NCBI GenBank assembly: GCA_014843695.1 | Contig: CM026401.1 | Span: 29,558,562 to 29,622,561 of the forward strand | Direction of reading: 5' to 3' | Length of the DNA: 64,000 nucleotides | DNA from: Archivesica marissinica | Lineage: Eukaryota > Mollusca > Bivalvia > Venerida > Vesicomyidae | Part shown: positions 48,265 to 61,072 of the stretch, one piece after another | How positions within the stretch are numbered: position 1 is the stretch's first letter | Layout: every line of letters begins with the position of its first letter | Notes under the pieces: generated by a model | The model's database searches: none | Seen by the model: the letters and a program-made list of their open reading frames with translations, nothing else | Told to the model about the DNA's origin: nothing | Program-made: the position numbers and the translations under genes

Positions 48265-48430
48265 CAAATTTTATTTTACAACGATTGCGAAGCAAGTTTT
48301 AACAACTTATATTAATCACTCTTGTTGGCGCGGATGAAAGCGTAACTGTGGTCATTTGTGTAGGAGGAAACCGGAGTACTCGGAGAAAACCCACCTGTTC
48401 GATATGGCGACTACCATTGGAAGCAAGCCA
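48265..48430 (-). mobile_element. SINE family 2, copy 3 (head missing)
   Basis: The tail and body on the minus strand match 25066-25318: aacttatattaatcactc, ggatgaaagcgtaactgtgg, aggaggaaaccggagtact. The tRNA-like head is lost near 48430. Confidence 0.75.
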
Positions 48431-50115
48431 GTATGGGGATACATATTGGTACCAAATATAAAATAAAATTCATCTATCTTATATAATTTTAACATCCTGC
48501 TTCGGACGGAGACAGAAACCACCAAAATGACATCAATCCTATCATCCACATGTACAAGGAATCTCATCTGCTTAATTCCACATATTGGACTGGACTCATA
48601 ACACAGGGGTAACAGGTTCCATCCCCCACATTCTAAAATGACTAATACCACAGTCTTTTTTCGGATGAGATTTTAAACCTAGTCATGCGTCGGTTCTTGA
48701 CACTGTGCGTGTAAATGTACCAAGGAGCCTCTGGAATGGGGCTCTGTCTGGATCTCAGTTAGTTGATTTAAATCTGATCATTGCACAACCGTCCAATATC
48801 TAAAATGTAACATAGTATCCCGGTAGTGACAATAAACGTAAAACATCCAATATAGCAATCAGAATGCCAACTTGTGATAAAGATAAGATCAACTTTATTT
48901 TGAGTCGGGCAAGATATCAACAGTACAACACAAGCTCTGAGTGAGCTTTTGAACAGACTATGATGTGCACCCATATGGCTTAGATAGTGATGGGGTGTCA
49001 CTTTAAGACTTGCATGCATAAAGGCCTAAACGATTTGTATGTACATTGTATAGTATAATGTCATTTTTAAACAAAATTTTGGTTTTGAACCCAAAATCAT
49101 TTGTCCAAATCCCAAGCATCTGTGGTTTGAATGCATGGCGATTTATGTTCAATCTGCCCGACATACTTCTAATGTTTTTGGGATTCCATGCATACTCAGT
49201 ATGCATGTGTATATAAAAATAGACACGTTGTAACAATTTTAATATTGATATATCTATATACAGAGACATTCGGTGCTGTACCATTACCAGTTCTGGACAC
49301 AGACGCTTGGCGTCTGGACAAATCTTTTCTGGTTCAAATCCACAAAACTAAAAAACATTTTTTTAAGAACACTATAGGCTTGACACTATATATACAATTG
49401 TTTTAGACAATTCCAAGGAAGTCTAAAAATGACACCCTATCAAGGCTATATACCCATGGTAGTGACGGGGTGTCATTTATAAATAGTATACAAACCATAT
49501 AAAATAACAGAAAAATAAAAAGAATACACAGCTTTGTCAATATTATATAATACGCTTTATAATATAGTGCAAATCATTGAAGATCATAATATACATAATT
49601 TGATAAATTTTAATTTAATAAGAACAGCTGAGAAGAAATCCCAGATATGTATTTAAAAGGAATGTTTAGTCGAAATGAAGCGTCAAAAATCGTTTCTTGC
49701 GATCCTTATCATTAATAGTATGTAGAGGGCGGGGTTTACGATCAATAATTGGCTTGGTCTACGTGCACGACAAACAGTTGATTATTTAATTGATCTGTTT
49801 TTGGACACTTATCCGATTATCACACCTGTGGAAATATGACATGCACGGGACTAAATTCCAGTTGACAGTCATCTGCCCGTCAACTGAACATGGTTTTAGA
49901 CTTGCCCCAGGCAATAGGATTTGTCTATAGCGATTTAGATAAAATTTGTTTTGTCCTCATATAAATCTGCGTTCAGATTGCAGGATATAACACAGAGAAA
50001 TAAAAAATTTTCAGGGGGAAAATATTTAGACTTGAAAAATGTGACATTTTACAATCTTGTATTTATATAAGGCATTTTTCAAAGTCTTGTAGTGGTATAT
50101 AGGGAGACTTATACT
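48431..50115. other. Region upstream of ARMC9
   Basis: No gene recognised. 48985-49010 (gatggggtgtcac) and 49465-49485 (gacggggtgtcat) are related pieces about 480 bp apart and may bound an old element. 48480-48800 has SINE family 1 traces (cagtcttttttcggatgaga, gtgtaaatgtaccaaggagcctctggaatgggg in part). Confidence 0.45.
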
Positions 50116-50124
50116 GTCTCGCGA

Positions 50125-50215
50125 AGGAGCTAGCTTTAATAGCGACGCGGTAGAGTGTTTGCCTCCAGGAAAAGGAGGATCAGGTAGTCGTGGGTTCAAA
50201 CCCCGACTTGGGCTT
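50125..50215 (+). mobile_element. tRNA-like sequence (SINE head or tRNA pseudogene)
   Basis: taatagcgacgcggtagagt looks like a D arm and A box; gtgggttcaaaccccgact looks like a T arm and B box. A stem cctcc/ggagg with loop aggaaaa would put GAA in the anticodon position. The acceptor ends do not pair and the variable region is too long, so it is not called as a working tRNA gene. Confidence 0.5.
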
Positions 50216-51265
50216 GGTTACTTTAGTCTAAACGCTAAACCTCAATTACGCGTAGCATATTTATATTCTAAAATGTTGTTGTTATAAATTAAAATTGTTA
50301 ACAAGATGAACACACATACCGTCGCTTGAATTCTGCACAGTCTATAATGTCTCTTGACACAATATTATACAAGAAATCAACGTTTAAATTTCATGGGAGA
50401 GTATAACCATTCCATTTCGTCCATTTTGGATATATTGGTTTTACTAAAAGCCAAAAAAGAAATCATTAGACGAAATTGTTTTGAAGATTGATCTCCCATG
50501 CCATTACAGTGAACCTAATAAAATATCTAACTGTTCATACACATGAAATGTACAAACAAATAATTCATTCGGATTTCTTTTGTGAAGACGCCCGGCCATT
50601 GCACAGAAATGATGGGAGAATCACACCTGTCGATTTCAAACGGTAAAATCGTATGCACAAAGGTAATTATGTACAGGTCTTATATATAGAGTGGTGGAAC
50701 CTATGCTTGGCATAAATCCAACATATTAATGACCAGTATAAAATGTTAATTGCACTTGCCGTATAAATAATATTATTATTATTTTAAGTCGTGAAAAAGA
50801 CTTGAGACAGTTTTAGCTTCATCACGTGACCTTGCTGCTCAAAACAGCTATCGCAACGGAGTCGGGTTGGCACCCGTTTACAAGGGGAACTCAAGACTTC
50901 AGGGCACCTATGCATGGCATACTTGTTATTTTTTATTTATCCACCATAATTTGTTGAATATCTTATTTTGATATAGTCCATCATGAATAAAAACTCTTAA
51001 TCAGAAATGGTATAGAAACTATTTTTCGGAAAAGGTGTAGATTTTTAAAATTCGGATAGCTACCTGAATTGCTCATACACCGTATCAGTTTTGATGGAAA
51101 TAGTCTCCCAATGATTTGTTTGTTTATATTCGTCTGCTGGACCAGTCACATGACAGTTGCATCAGGCTACCGATAAACGCAACGGAATGATATTGAACCA
51201 TGCTTCAGCTCTGTCAGCTAAATTAGTCTAGAACTATATAAATATCTTAAATACGGATGTAAATG
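50216..51265. other. Intergenic, unique A+T-rich sequence
   Basis: No open frame, exon or repeat family recognised. Confidence 0.4.
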
Positions 51266-51475
51266 ACGTCCGTGGTCCAGTACTAGAGCGTCAGATTTGG
51301 AATGGTCCCGGGTTCGATACTCGGTCAGACCATGTATGTAGTGTCGTTGAGCAAGGTACCTCACACACATTGCTTAGTACTGGTTAACCACTTAGTCGAC
51401 TAAGCATGCCCAGGAAAACATGTCTACGTCCCCGCAAGGGTTTGACATTAATGGAACATACATACATAAATGGAC
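51266..51475 (+). mobile_element. tRNA-derived SINE
   Basis: gtggtccagtactagagcgt (A box region) and cccgggttcgatactcgg (B box) on the plus strand. The body contains tgagcaaggtacctcacaca and gtactggttaaccacttag, loosely like family 4. It ends in a catacataaat tail. Confidence 0.7.
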
Positions 51476-52415
51476 AAATACGCCAAGCACCGGAATACGC
51501 CGATCATAGGTTCCACCACTCTAGGACTAGGGGAACATGACCACGGTCGCCTCTAGCCAATCCTCGTGACTTCGACACTCGATGTGGACTGTTCAAACTG
51601 GTTTGGGACTCATTGAGAAATATGTGTAGTGCAGAGGAACGCTTAGGTCAACTATCCCTAGATGAACATATCCGAAAATAATGGTTGTCCGAAAATAGCA
51701 CAATTCATTTAGATGCTTCGTTTCAGAATATTGGTACGTTTCTTTTCAGAAGGGAAGGTACATAACTTCATTCAATGGACGATAATACATTATAAAATCA
51801 GCATACAAACCTCTACAACTGTAATAATAATGCCTTAAATCATATTTTAGCAACTGTTTACAGGTTGTTTGGATAAACGTAGTCCCGCAGCGAATACATT
51901 TGTTTAGAACGACTTAAAATCCGTTTGATACCGTACTGTATCCTGTAGCATTCCTGTAACTTCTCACCGTTATGTCTTTATCTACAGGTACATTGCATAC
52001 AACATGCATTGCAAATTAATTGTTGCTTATTGCAAGAGTAATAATATATTCTAGCTCACTACACAGTCATAGTAATTTTTTCAATAAAACTCCCATGGTC
52101 CAACAGGTGCGTGTATGGACTAGGGTCATTGAAGCAAACGACGAAATTGGAAGATATACAAACTCTATATAATTAGTTTAAATGAATAGTTTTTGATACA
52201 CTATGATTGTTCTTGAATATCAGTTATGTAGACTAGAACTACATTATTTATGTTATGTGTTTTTGCTGAAAATCTTATAATGAAAGGAAAATGAATTCGT
52301 TTAGATTTCCAACAAATCTATATAAATTTAATATAAGGCGCAAGTCTGTGTACAGTTTGTAAAACGTGAGTTGAGTAGTGATATTTTAATCGTCGCTACC
52401 GGTTGCCTATATGAG
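51476..52415. other. Intergenic, unique sequence
   Basis: Nothing recognised. Confidence 0.4.
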
Positions 52416-52419
52416 TGAC

Positions 52420-52625
52420 AGGCAGTTTACCTAACAACACCTTTCTTGGGCAGGCTCCAGCGGTTAACAAGTACTCAATTGCTTCACCAACCTCCGTAAG
52501 AATCTGCCAACTTTTTTCATATAGATAGACACTGTCTGAGCGGGGCTCGAACCAGTGACCATCAGTGATGATAGGTTACAGTGGTAGACAAGCCAGCGTG
52601 CGTAATCATTCCACCACGGAGGCGG
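52420..52625 (-). mobile_element. SINE family 4, copy 3
   Basis: Minus strand; B box complement ggggctcgaaccagtgacc, body gcaggctccagcggttaaca and aatctgccaacttttttcat. About 20 bases of another SINE (gtcgctaccggttgcc) precede it at 52392. Confidence 0.75.
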
Positions 52626-52681
52626 ACTAAAATGAAACAGCATTGATACAATTAAAGCCATATACTGAATAAATGCTTACA

Positions 52682-54250
52682 TGATGTATATAGTGGCCTG
52701 TTGCTCAGTGATTTAGACGCTTACATGATGGGTGAAATAGCCTGATGCTCAGTGGAATAGGCGCTTACATGATGGGTAGAATGGCCAGTTGCCTAGTGGA
52801 ATAGATGCTTACATGATAGATGCATTGGCCAGATGTACAGTAGAAAATAGGCTTGCATGGTGCACACAGTGTCAGCAGTCCAGTGGAATATATGCCTACA
52901 TGATGCATACAGTGCCAGTTGCCCAGTGAAATATATGCCTACACGATGGATACAGTGGCCAGTTGCTCAGTTGAATAGACGCTTACAAGATGGATACAGT
53001 GGCCAGTTGCTCAATGGAATAGACGCTCACAAGATGGATACAGTGGCCAGTTGCTCAATGGAATAGACGCTTACAAGATGGATACAGTGGCCAGTTGCTC
53101 GGTGGAATAGACGCTCACAAGATGGACACAGTGACCAGTTGCTCAATGGAATAGACGCTCACAAGATGGATACAGTGACCATTTGCTCAATGGAATAGAC
53201 GCTCACAAGATGTGTAGAATGGCCAGTTGCTCAGTGGAATAAACGCTTACAAGATGGATACAGTGGCCAGTTGCTCGGTGAAATATATGCCTACACGATG
53301 GATACAGTGACCAGTTGCTCAGTGGAATAGACGCTCACAAGATGTGTAGAATGGCCAGTTGCTCAGTGGAATAAACGCTTACAAGATGGATACAGTGGCC
53401 AGTTGCTCAGTTATAGTGCATATATTCCACTGGACAGCTGACACTGTATGCACCATGCAAGCCTATTTTCTACTGTACAGCTGGCGAATGCATCTATCTA
53501 GTTGCTCAGACGCTTACAAGATGGATACCCTGGCCAGTTGCTCAGTGGAATAGACGTTCACAAGATGGATACAGTGGCCAGTTGCTCAATGGAATATACG
53601 CTTACACGATGGATACAGTGGCCAGTTGCTCAGTGGACAAGACGCTTACAAGATGTGTAGAATGGCCAGTTGCTCGGTGGAATTGACGATTACAAGATGG
53701 ATACCCTGGCCAGTTGCTCGGTGGAATAGACGCTCACAAGATGGATACAGTGGCCAGTTGCTCGGTGAAATATATGCTTACAAGATGGATACAGTGGCCA
53801 GTTGCTCGGTGAAATATATGCTTACACGATGGATACAGTGGCCAGTTGCTCAGTGGAATAGAAGCTTACAAGATGGATACAGTGGCCAGTTGCTCGGTGA
53901 AATATATGCTTACACGATGGATAAAGTGGCCAGTTGCTCGGTGGAATAGACGCTTACAAGATGGATACCCTGGCCAGTTGCTCGGTGGAATAGACGCTCA
54001 CAAGATGGATACAGTGGCCAGTTGCTCGGTGAAATATATGCTTACAAGATGGATACAGTGGCCAGTTGCTCGGTGAAATATATGCTTACACGATGGATAC
54101 AGTGGCCAGTTGCTCAGTGGAATAGAAGCTTACAAGATGGATACAGTGGCCAGTTGCTCGGTGAAATATATGCTTACACGATGGATAAAGTGGCCAGTTG
54201 CTCGGTGGAATAGACGCTTACAAGATGGATACCCTGGCCAGTTGCTCGGT
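52682..54250. repeat. 44-bp minisatellite, about 36 copies, with an inverted segment
   Basis: Unit gatggatacagtggccagtt then gctcagtggaatagacgctt then acaa. Sub-variants have gaaatatatgc or gacgctcac. A 264-bp block (six units) from about 53746 is repeated at about 54010. The segment 53411-53503 is in reverse orientation relative to 52816-52900. Confidence 0.94.
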
Positions 54251-54890
54251 GGAATAGACGCTCACAGTGGCGAGCTGCCCATGAAGAGACGATTAGATGA
54301 CGGTTACAATGGCCGGCTGCACAGGAAAAGACGCTCACATGATGGTTACAGTGGCCAGTTGCCCAGGAAGAGATGCTTACATAATGGTTAACAGTGGCAA
54401 GCTACCTAGGAATATCGCTTACATGATGGTTACTGTGGCCAGCTGCGCAGGAAGAATCGCTTACATAATGGATACAGTGGCCAGCTGCACAGGAAGAGTC
54501 GCTTACATAATGGATACAGTGGTCAGCTGCACAGTAAGAGACGCTTACATGATGGTTACAGTGGCCAGCTACCCAGGAAGAGACGCTTAGATGATGGTTG
54601 CAGTGGCCAGCTACCAAGGATGAGATGCTTAAATGATGGCTACAGTGGCCAGCTGCCCAGGAAGAGACGCTTAGATGATCCATACAGTGGCCAGCCGCCC
54701 AGAAAGAGACGCTTAAATGATGGTTACAGTGGTCAGCTGCACAGGAAAATATGCTTACATGATGGTTACAGTGGCCAGCTGCCCAGGAAGAGACGCTTAG
54801 ATGATGGTTACAGTGGCCAGCTGCACAGGAAGAGACGCTTACATGATGGTTACAGTGGCCAGCTTAGATGATGGTTACAGTAATAAGTAA
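54251..54890. repeat. 42-bp relative of the 44-bp minisatellite, about 15 copies
   Basis: Unit gatggttacagtggccagct then g(c)ccaggaagagacgcttac then at. Clearly descended from the 44-bp unit but two bases shorter, with caggaagag in place of tcggtggaatag. Confidence 0.92.
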
Positions 54891-56072
54891 ACACCCCAAA
54901 CATGGCCACATATCACAGCTGTAAACACTTCAAACATGGCCACATATCTCAGCTGTAAACACCCCAAACATGGCCACATATCTCAGCTGTAAACACTTCA
55001 AACATGGCCACATATCTTAGCTGTAAACACCCCAAACATGGCCATATATCTCAGCTGTAAACACTTCAAAAATGGCCACATATCTCAGCTTTAAACACCC
55101 AAACATGGCCACATATCTCAGCTGTAAACACCCAAACATGGCCACATATCTCAGCTGTAAACACCCCAAACATGGCCACATATCTCAGCTGTAAACACCC
55201 CAAACATGGCCACATATCTCAGCTGTAAACACTTCAAACATGGCCACATATCTCAGCTGTAAACACCCCAAACATGGCCACATATCTCAGCTGTAAACAT
55301 TCAAACATGGCCACATATCTCAGATGTAAACACCTCAAACATGGCAACATATCTCAGCTGTAAACACTGCAAACATGGCCACATATCTCAGATGTAAACA
55401 CTTCAAACATGGCCACATATCTCAGCTGTAAACACCCCATACATGGCCACATATCTCAGCTGTAAACACTTCAAACATGGCCACATATCTCAGCTGTAAA
55501 CACCCCAAACATGGCCACATATCTCAGCTGTAAACACTTCAAACATGGCCACATATCTCAGCTGTAAACACCTCAAACATGGCAACATATCTCAGCTGTA
55601 AACACTGCAAACATGGCCACATATCTCAGCCGTAAACACCCAAACATGGCCACATATCTCAGTTGTAAACACCCAAACATGGCCGCATATCTCAGCTGTA
55701 AACACCCAAACAGGGCCACATATCTCAGCTGTAAACACCCAAACATGGCCACATATCTCAGCTGTAAACACTCAAACATGGCCACATATCTCAGCTGTAA
55801 ACACCCCAAACATGGCCACATATCTCAGCTGTAAATACCCCAAACATGGCCACATATCTCAGCTGTAAACACCCAAACATGGCCACATATCTCAGCTGTA
55901 AACACCCAAACATGGCCACATATCTCAGCTGTAAACACCCCAAACATGGCCACATATCTCAGCTGTAAACACCCCAAACATGGCCACATATCTCTGCTGT
56001 AAACACCCCAAACATGGCCACATATCTCAGCTGTAAACACCAAAACATGGCCACATATCTCAGCTGTAAACA
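54882..56072. repeat. 33-34-bp minisatellite, about 35 copies
   Basis: Unit aaacatggccacatatctca then gctgtaaacacccc; the end alternates between acccc, accc and acttc. The left half alternates acccc and acttc units in pairs. Confidence 0.95.
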
Positions 56073-56319
56073 CTTGGATCACGAGCCAAGTATTATGGAC
56101 AAAATCTACAGTTCAATTATGTTTCACTTTCATTGTTACTGTTAGAGTGTTAGAATGTTATAGTGTTAGAATGTTTCTATCATCAATAATAAATCGCATT
56201 GAATATTTTGACGGTATTTGACGTTGGGCAACAAAACGTGCCCATTTTATACAAACGATCAATGTCATAACCATACCGAGTAATTTAACAATTAACCATA
56301 CCGATGCATCTTACGTTAC

Positions 56320-59300
56320 AGAACATTGATGTCAGTACAGAACATTGATGTCGGTACAGAACATTGATGTCGGTACAGAACATTGATGTCGGTACAGAAC
56401 ATTGATGTCGGTACAGAACATTGATGTCGGTACAGAACATTGATGTCGGTACAGAACATTGATGTCGGTACAGAACATTGATGTCGGTACAGAACATTGA
56501 TGTCGGTGCAGAACATGGATGTCAATACAGAACATTGATGTCAGTACAGAACATTGATGTCGGTGCAGAACACGGATGTCAATACAGAACACGGATGTCA
56601 GTACAGAACATTGATGTCGGTACAGAACATTGATGTCGGTGCAGAACACGGATGTCAATACAGAACACGGATGTCAGTACAGAACATTGATGTCGGTGCA
56701 GAACACGGATGTCAATACAGAACACGGATGTCAGTACAGAACATTGATGTCGGTGCAGAACACGGATGTCAATACAGAACATTGATGTCAGTACAGAACA
56801 TTGATGTCGGTGCAGAACACGGATGTCAGTACAGAACATTGATGTCAGTACAGAACATTGATGTCAGTACAGAACATTGATGTCGGTACAGAACATTGAT
56901 GTCAGTACAGAACATTGATGTTGGTACAGAACATTGATGTTGGTATAGAACATTGATGTCAGTACAGAACATTGATGTCGGTACAGAACATTAATGTCAG
57001 TACAGAACATTGATGTCAGTACAGAACACGGATGTCGATACAGAACATTGATGTCGGTACAGAACATTGATGTCAGTACAGAACATTGATGTCAGTACAG
57101 AACATTGATGTCGATACAGAACATTGATGTCGGTACAGAACATTAATGTCAATACAGAACACGGATGTCGATACAGAACATTGATGTCGGTACATAACAT
57201 TGATGTCAGTACAGAACATTGATGTCAATACAGAACACGGATGTCAATACAGAACACGGATGTCAGTACAGAACATTGATGTCGGTGCAGAACACGGATG
57301 TCAATACAGAACACGGATGTCAGTACAGAACATTGATGTCGGTGCAGAACACGGATGTCAATACAGAACATTGATGTCAGTACAGAACATTGATGTCGGT
57401 GCAGAACACGGATGTCAGTACAGAACATTGATGTCAGTACAGAACATTGATGTCAGTACAGAACATTGATGTCGGTACAGAACATTGATGTCAGTACAGA
57501 ACATTGATGTTGGTACAGAACATTGATGTTGGTATAGAACATTGATGTCGGTACAGAACATTGATGTCGGTACAGAACATTAATGTCAGTACAGAACATT
57601 GATGTCAGTACAGAACACGGATGTCGATACAGAACATTGATGTCGGTACAGAACATTGATGTCAGTACAGAACATTGATGTCAGTACAGAACATTGATGT
57701 CGATACAGAACATTGATGTCGGTACAGAACATTAATGTCAATACAGAACACGGATGTCGATACAGAACATTGATGTCGGTACAGAACATTGATGTCAGTA
57801 CAGAACATTGATGTCAATACAGAACAGTGATGTCAGTACAGAACATTGATGTCAATACAGAACATTGATGTCAATACAGAACAGTGATGTCAGTACAGAA
57901 CATTGATGTCGATACAGAACATTGATGTCGATACAGAACATTGATGTTGGTACAGAACATTGATGTCAGTACAGAACATTGATGTCAATACAGAACATTG
58001 ATGTCGGTACAGAACATTGATGTCAATACAGAACATTGATGTCGGTACAGAACATTGATGTCGGCACAGAACATTGATGTCGGTACAGAACATTGATGTC
58101 AGTATAGAACATTGATGTCAGTACAGAACATTGATGTCGGTACAGAACATTGATGCCAGTACAGAACAGTGATGTCAGTATAGAACATTGATGTCGGTAC
58201 AGAACATTGATGTCGGTACAGAACATTGATGTCAGTACAGAACAGTGATGTCAGTATAGAACATTGATGTCGGTACAGAACATTGATGTCGGTACAGAAC
58301 ATTAATGTCAGTACAGAACATTGATGTCAGTACAGAACACGGATGTCGATACAGAACATTGATGTCGGTACAGAACATTGATGTCAGTACAGAACATTGA
58401 TGTCAGTACAGAACATTGATGTCGATACAGAACATTGATGTCGGTACAGAACATTAATGTCAATACAGAACACGGATGTCGATACAGAACATTGATGTCG
58501 GTACAGAACATTGATGTCAGTACAGAACATTGATGTCAATACAGAACAGTGATGTCAGTACAGAACATTGATGTCAATACAGAACATTGATGTCGGTACA
58601 GAACATTGATGTCGGTGCAGAACACGGATGTCAATACAGAACACGGATGTCAGTACAGAACATTGATGTCGGTGCAGAACACGGATGTCAATACAGAACA
58701 CGGATGTCAGTACAGAACATTGATGTCGGTGCAGAACACGGATGTCAATACAGAACATTGATGTCAGTACAGAACATTGATGTCGGTGCAGAACACGGAT
58801 GTCAGTACAGAACATTGATGTCAGTACAGAACATTGATGTCAGTACAGAACATTGATGTCGGTACAGAACATTGATGTCAGTACAGAACATTGATGTTGG
58901 TACAGAACATTGATGTTGGTATAGAACATTGATGTCGGTACAGAACATTGATGTCGGTACAGAACATTAATGTCAGTACAGAACATTGATGTCAGTACAG
59001 AACACGGATGTCGATACAGAACATTGATGTCGGTACAGAACATTGATGTCAGTACAGAACATTGATGTCAGTACAGAACATTGATGTCGATACAGAACAT
59101 TGATGTCGGTACAGAACATTAATGTCAATACAGAACACGGATGTCGATACAGAACATTGATGTCGGTACAGAACATTGATGTCAGTACAGAACATTGATG
59201 TCAATACAGAACAGTGATGTCAGTACAGAACATTGATGTCAATACAGAACATTGATGTCAATACAGAACAGTGATGTCAGTACAGAACATTGATGTCGAT

Positions 59301-59999
59301 ACAGAACATTGATGTCGATACAGAACATTGATGTTGGTACAGAACATTGATGTCAGTACAGAACATTGATGTCAATACAGAACATTGATGTCGGTACAGA
59401 ACATTGATGTCAATACAGAACATTGATGTCGGTACAGAACATTGATGTCGGCACAGAACATTGATGTCGGTACAGAACATTGATGTCAGTATAGAACATT
59501 GATGTCAGTACAGAACATTGATGTCGGTACAGAACATTGATGCCAGTACAGAACAGTGATGTCAGTATAGAACATTGATGTCGGTACAGAACATTGATGT
59601 CGGTACAGAACATTGATGTCAGTACAGAACAGTGATGTCAGTTTAGAACATTGATGTCGGTACAGAACATTGATGTCGGCACAGAACATTGATATCGGTA
59701 CAGAACATTGATGTCAGTATAGAACATTGATGTCAGTACAGAACATTGATGTCGGTACAGAACATTGATGTCAATACAGAACATTGATGTCGGTACAGAA
59801 CATTGATGTCGGCACAGAACATTGATGTCGGTACAGAACATTTATGTCAGTATAGAACATTGATGTCAGTACAGAACATTGATGTCGGTACAGAACATTG
59901 ATGTCAGTACAGAACAGTGATGTCAGTATAGAACATTGATGTCGGTACAGAACATTGATGTCGGTACAGAACATTGATGTCAGTACAGAACATTGATGT
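56320..59999. repeat. 19-bp minisatellite, about 194 copies (third of three 19-bp arrays)
   Basis: Unit cagaacattgatgtcggta, with variants gtcagta, gtcaata, gtcgata, cacggatgtc and cagtgatgtc. It has higher-order structure: stretches starting at 57453, 57586 and 57890 recur at 58840, 58973 and 59277 (1387 bp = 73 units), and the one at 57586 also at 58308 (722 bp = 38 units). Confidence 0.97.
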
Positions 60000-60445
60000 C
60001 AGACACTCACTCATGTCACCGATTGTCTAAATTTCCATTGAAAATTGAATGTAGATATTTTACAATTATAAATTAAGAGTTCAGCAATTCAATCCAGCAG
60101 AAAATTCCATACAGGGCCATTTTATTTAACTCTTTACGTGCTGGTAAAATATAGGTTATAAATTGTTCTAATAATTGTAGCAGACGACGATTGACAATTC
60201 ATTAATGTGATTTTCTTATTTGTAACTGACATCTCTGGATATATGTCATGAAATTCCACTACATATTGACTGTTCTTTTCATCGCTAGGTTGCAACGAGT
60301 TAAAGGAAATGCCTGTTCAAATTTAGCATGTACAAACCATAATGAATACAGCAGATATATAGTTTAAAACAATTAAAAGTGTTTGTTTAAAACAAGTGTT
60401 TGGCTAAAAACAATTAACAACTTCATTCCGAACGTACCGTTAATT
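60000..60445. other. Possible 3' UTR or downstream region of the TPR gene
   Basis: A+T-rich, on the 3' side of the TPR stop codon. ttaaaggaaatgcc and aattaaaagtg occur but no clear polyadenylation signal was singled out. Confidence 0.4.
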
Positions 60446-61024
60446 TCAAACCCCATTAAGCTTTCGCATTCGAATAAGCCTCGGGTTAATGCCAAGCTTC
60501 ATAGAACGCATAGCCATGGCACGATTAAAATGGCGCTGCGGCTTACCATCACCACCTTCATCATAATTTGCTTCCATTGATGTTATAACCCCAAACACCA
60601 CACCCATAATTAGAAAGAGAATTATAAACAGAGTGTACTGCGTCATTGATGGGTTTGGCGCTCCTTCCATGTCACGAAGATGTGCTTCAGCTCTCGGAAA
60701 ACCCGGATTTAATCGCAACGCCTGCTGGAAGTGTAGACTGGCTTCTTGGTAATGTCCGTATGTTTTTAATATCTCACCTAGCGTAAAATGTTGATGCCAT
60801 GAATTGTCCTCATTTTGCTGCATTGCTAATGACCTACGCGTTAGGAAAATGGCATCATCAAGGTATTGAAGATTAAATAGAATTCTGGCAAGGTAGAGTA
60901 AAATGTCTGGACTATTTGGTGACACGGCCAATGCCTTCCTGAAGCATTCGATGGACAGTTGAGTGTTTCCTCGTATCCTCCAGTAGTTTCCTATCTGACT
61001 ATAAGTGTACGAGGACTTTGGTGA
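60446..61024 (-). CDS. TPR protein, C-terminal exon with membrane segment (TTC17-like)
   Basis: Terminal exon of a minus-strand gene entering from the right; 192 codons then TGA at 60446-60448. Acceptor TTATAATTTCAG precedes it. It starts with about three TPR-type helix pairs: YSQIGNYWRIRGNTQLSIEC with FRKALAVSPNSPD, then LARILFNLQYLDDAIFLTRR, then FTLGEILKTYGHYQEASLHF with QQALRLNPGF. A hydrophobic stretch, YTLFIILFLIMGVVFGVI, follows and could span a membrane. The tail is basic and ends MRKLNGV. The YWRIRGN..SIECFRKAL pattern and the C-terminal position recall TTC17, an actin- and cilium-linked TPR protein, but this is from memory and tentative. Upstream exons were not found in 61025-64000, which holds transposon-derived DNA. 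Confidence 0.75.
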   Translation of the reverse strand, partial: SPKSSYTYSQIGNYWRIRGNTQLSIECFRKALAVSPNSPDILLYLARILFNLQYLDDAIFLTRRSLAMQQNEDNSWHQHFTLGEILKTYGHYQEASLHFQQALRLNPGFPRAEAHLRDMEGAPNPSMTQYTLFIILFLIMGVVFGVITSMEANYDEGGDGKPQRHFNRAMAMRSMKLGINPRLIRMRKLNGV

Positions 61025-61072
61025 CTGAAATTATAAAGAAAACATTTATTGGTAGTCTGGATTATAACGATA

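Noticed and set aside
56320..59999. Centromeric or telomeric satellite
   Set aside because: Too short, flanked by genes, and the unit is unlike telomere repeats.
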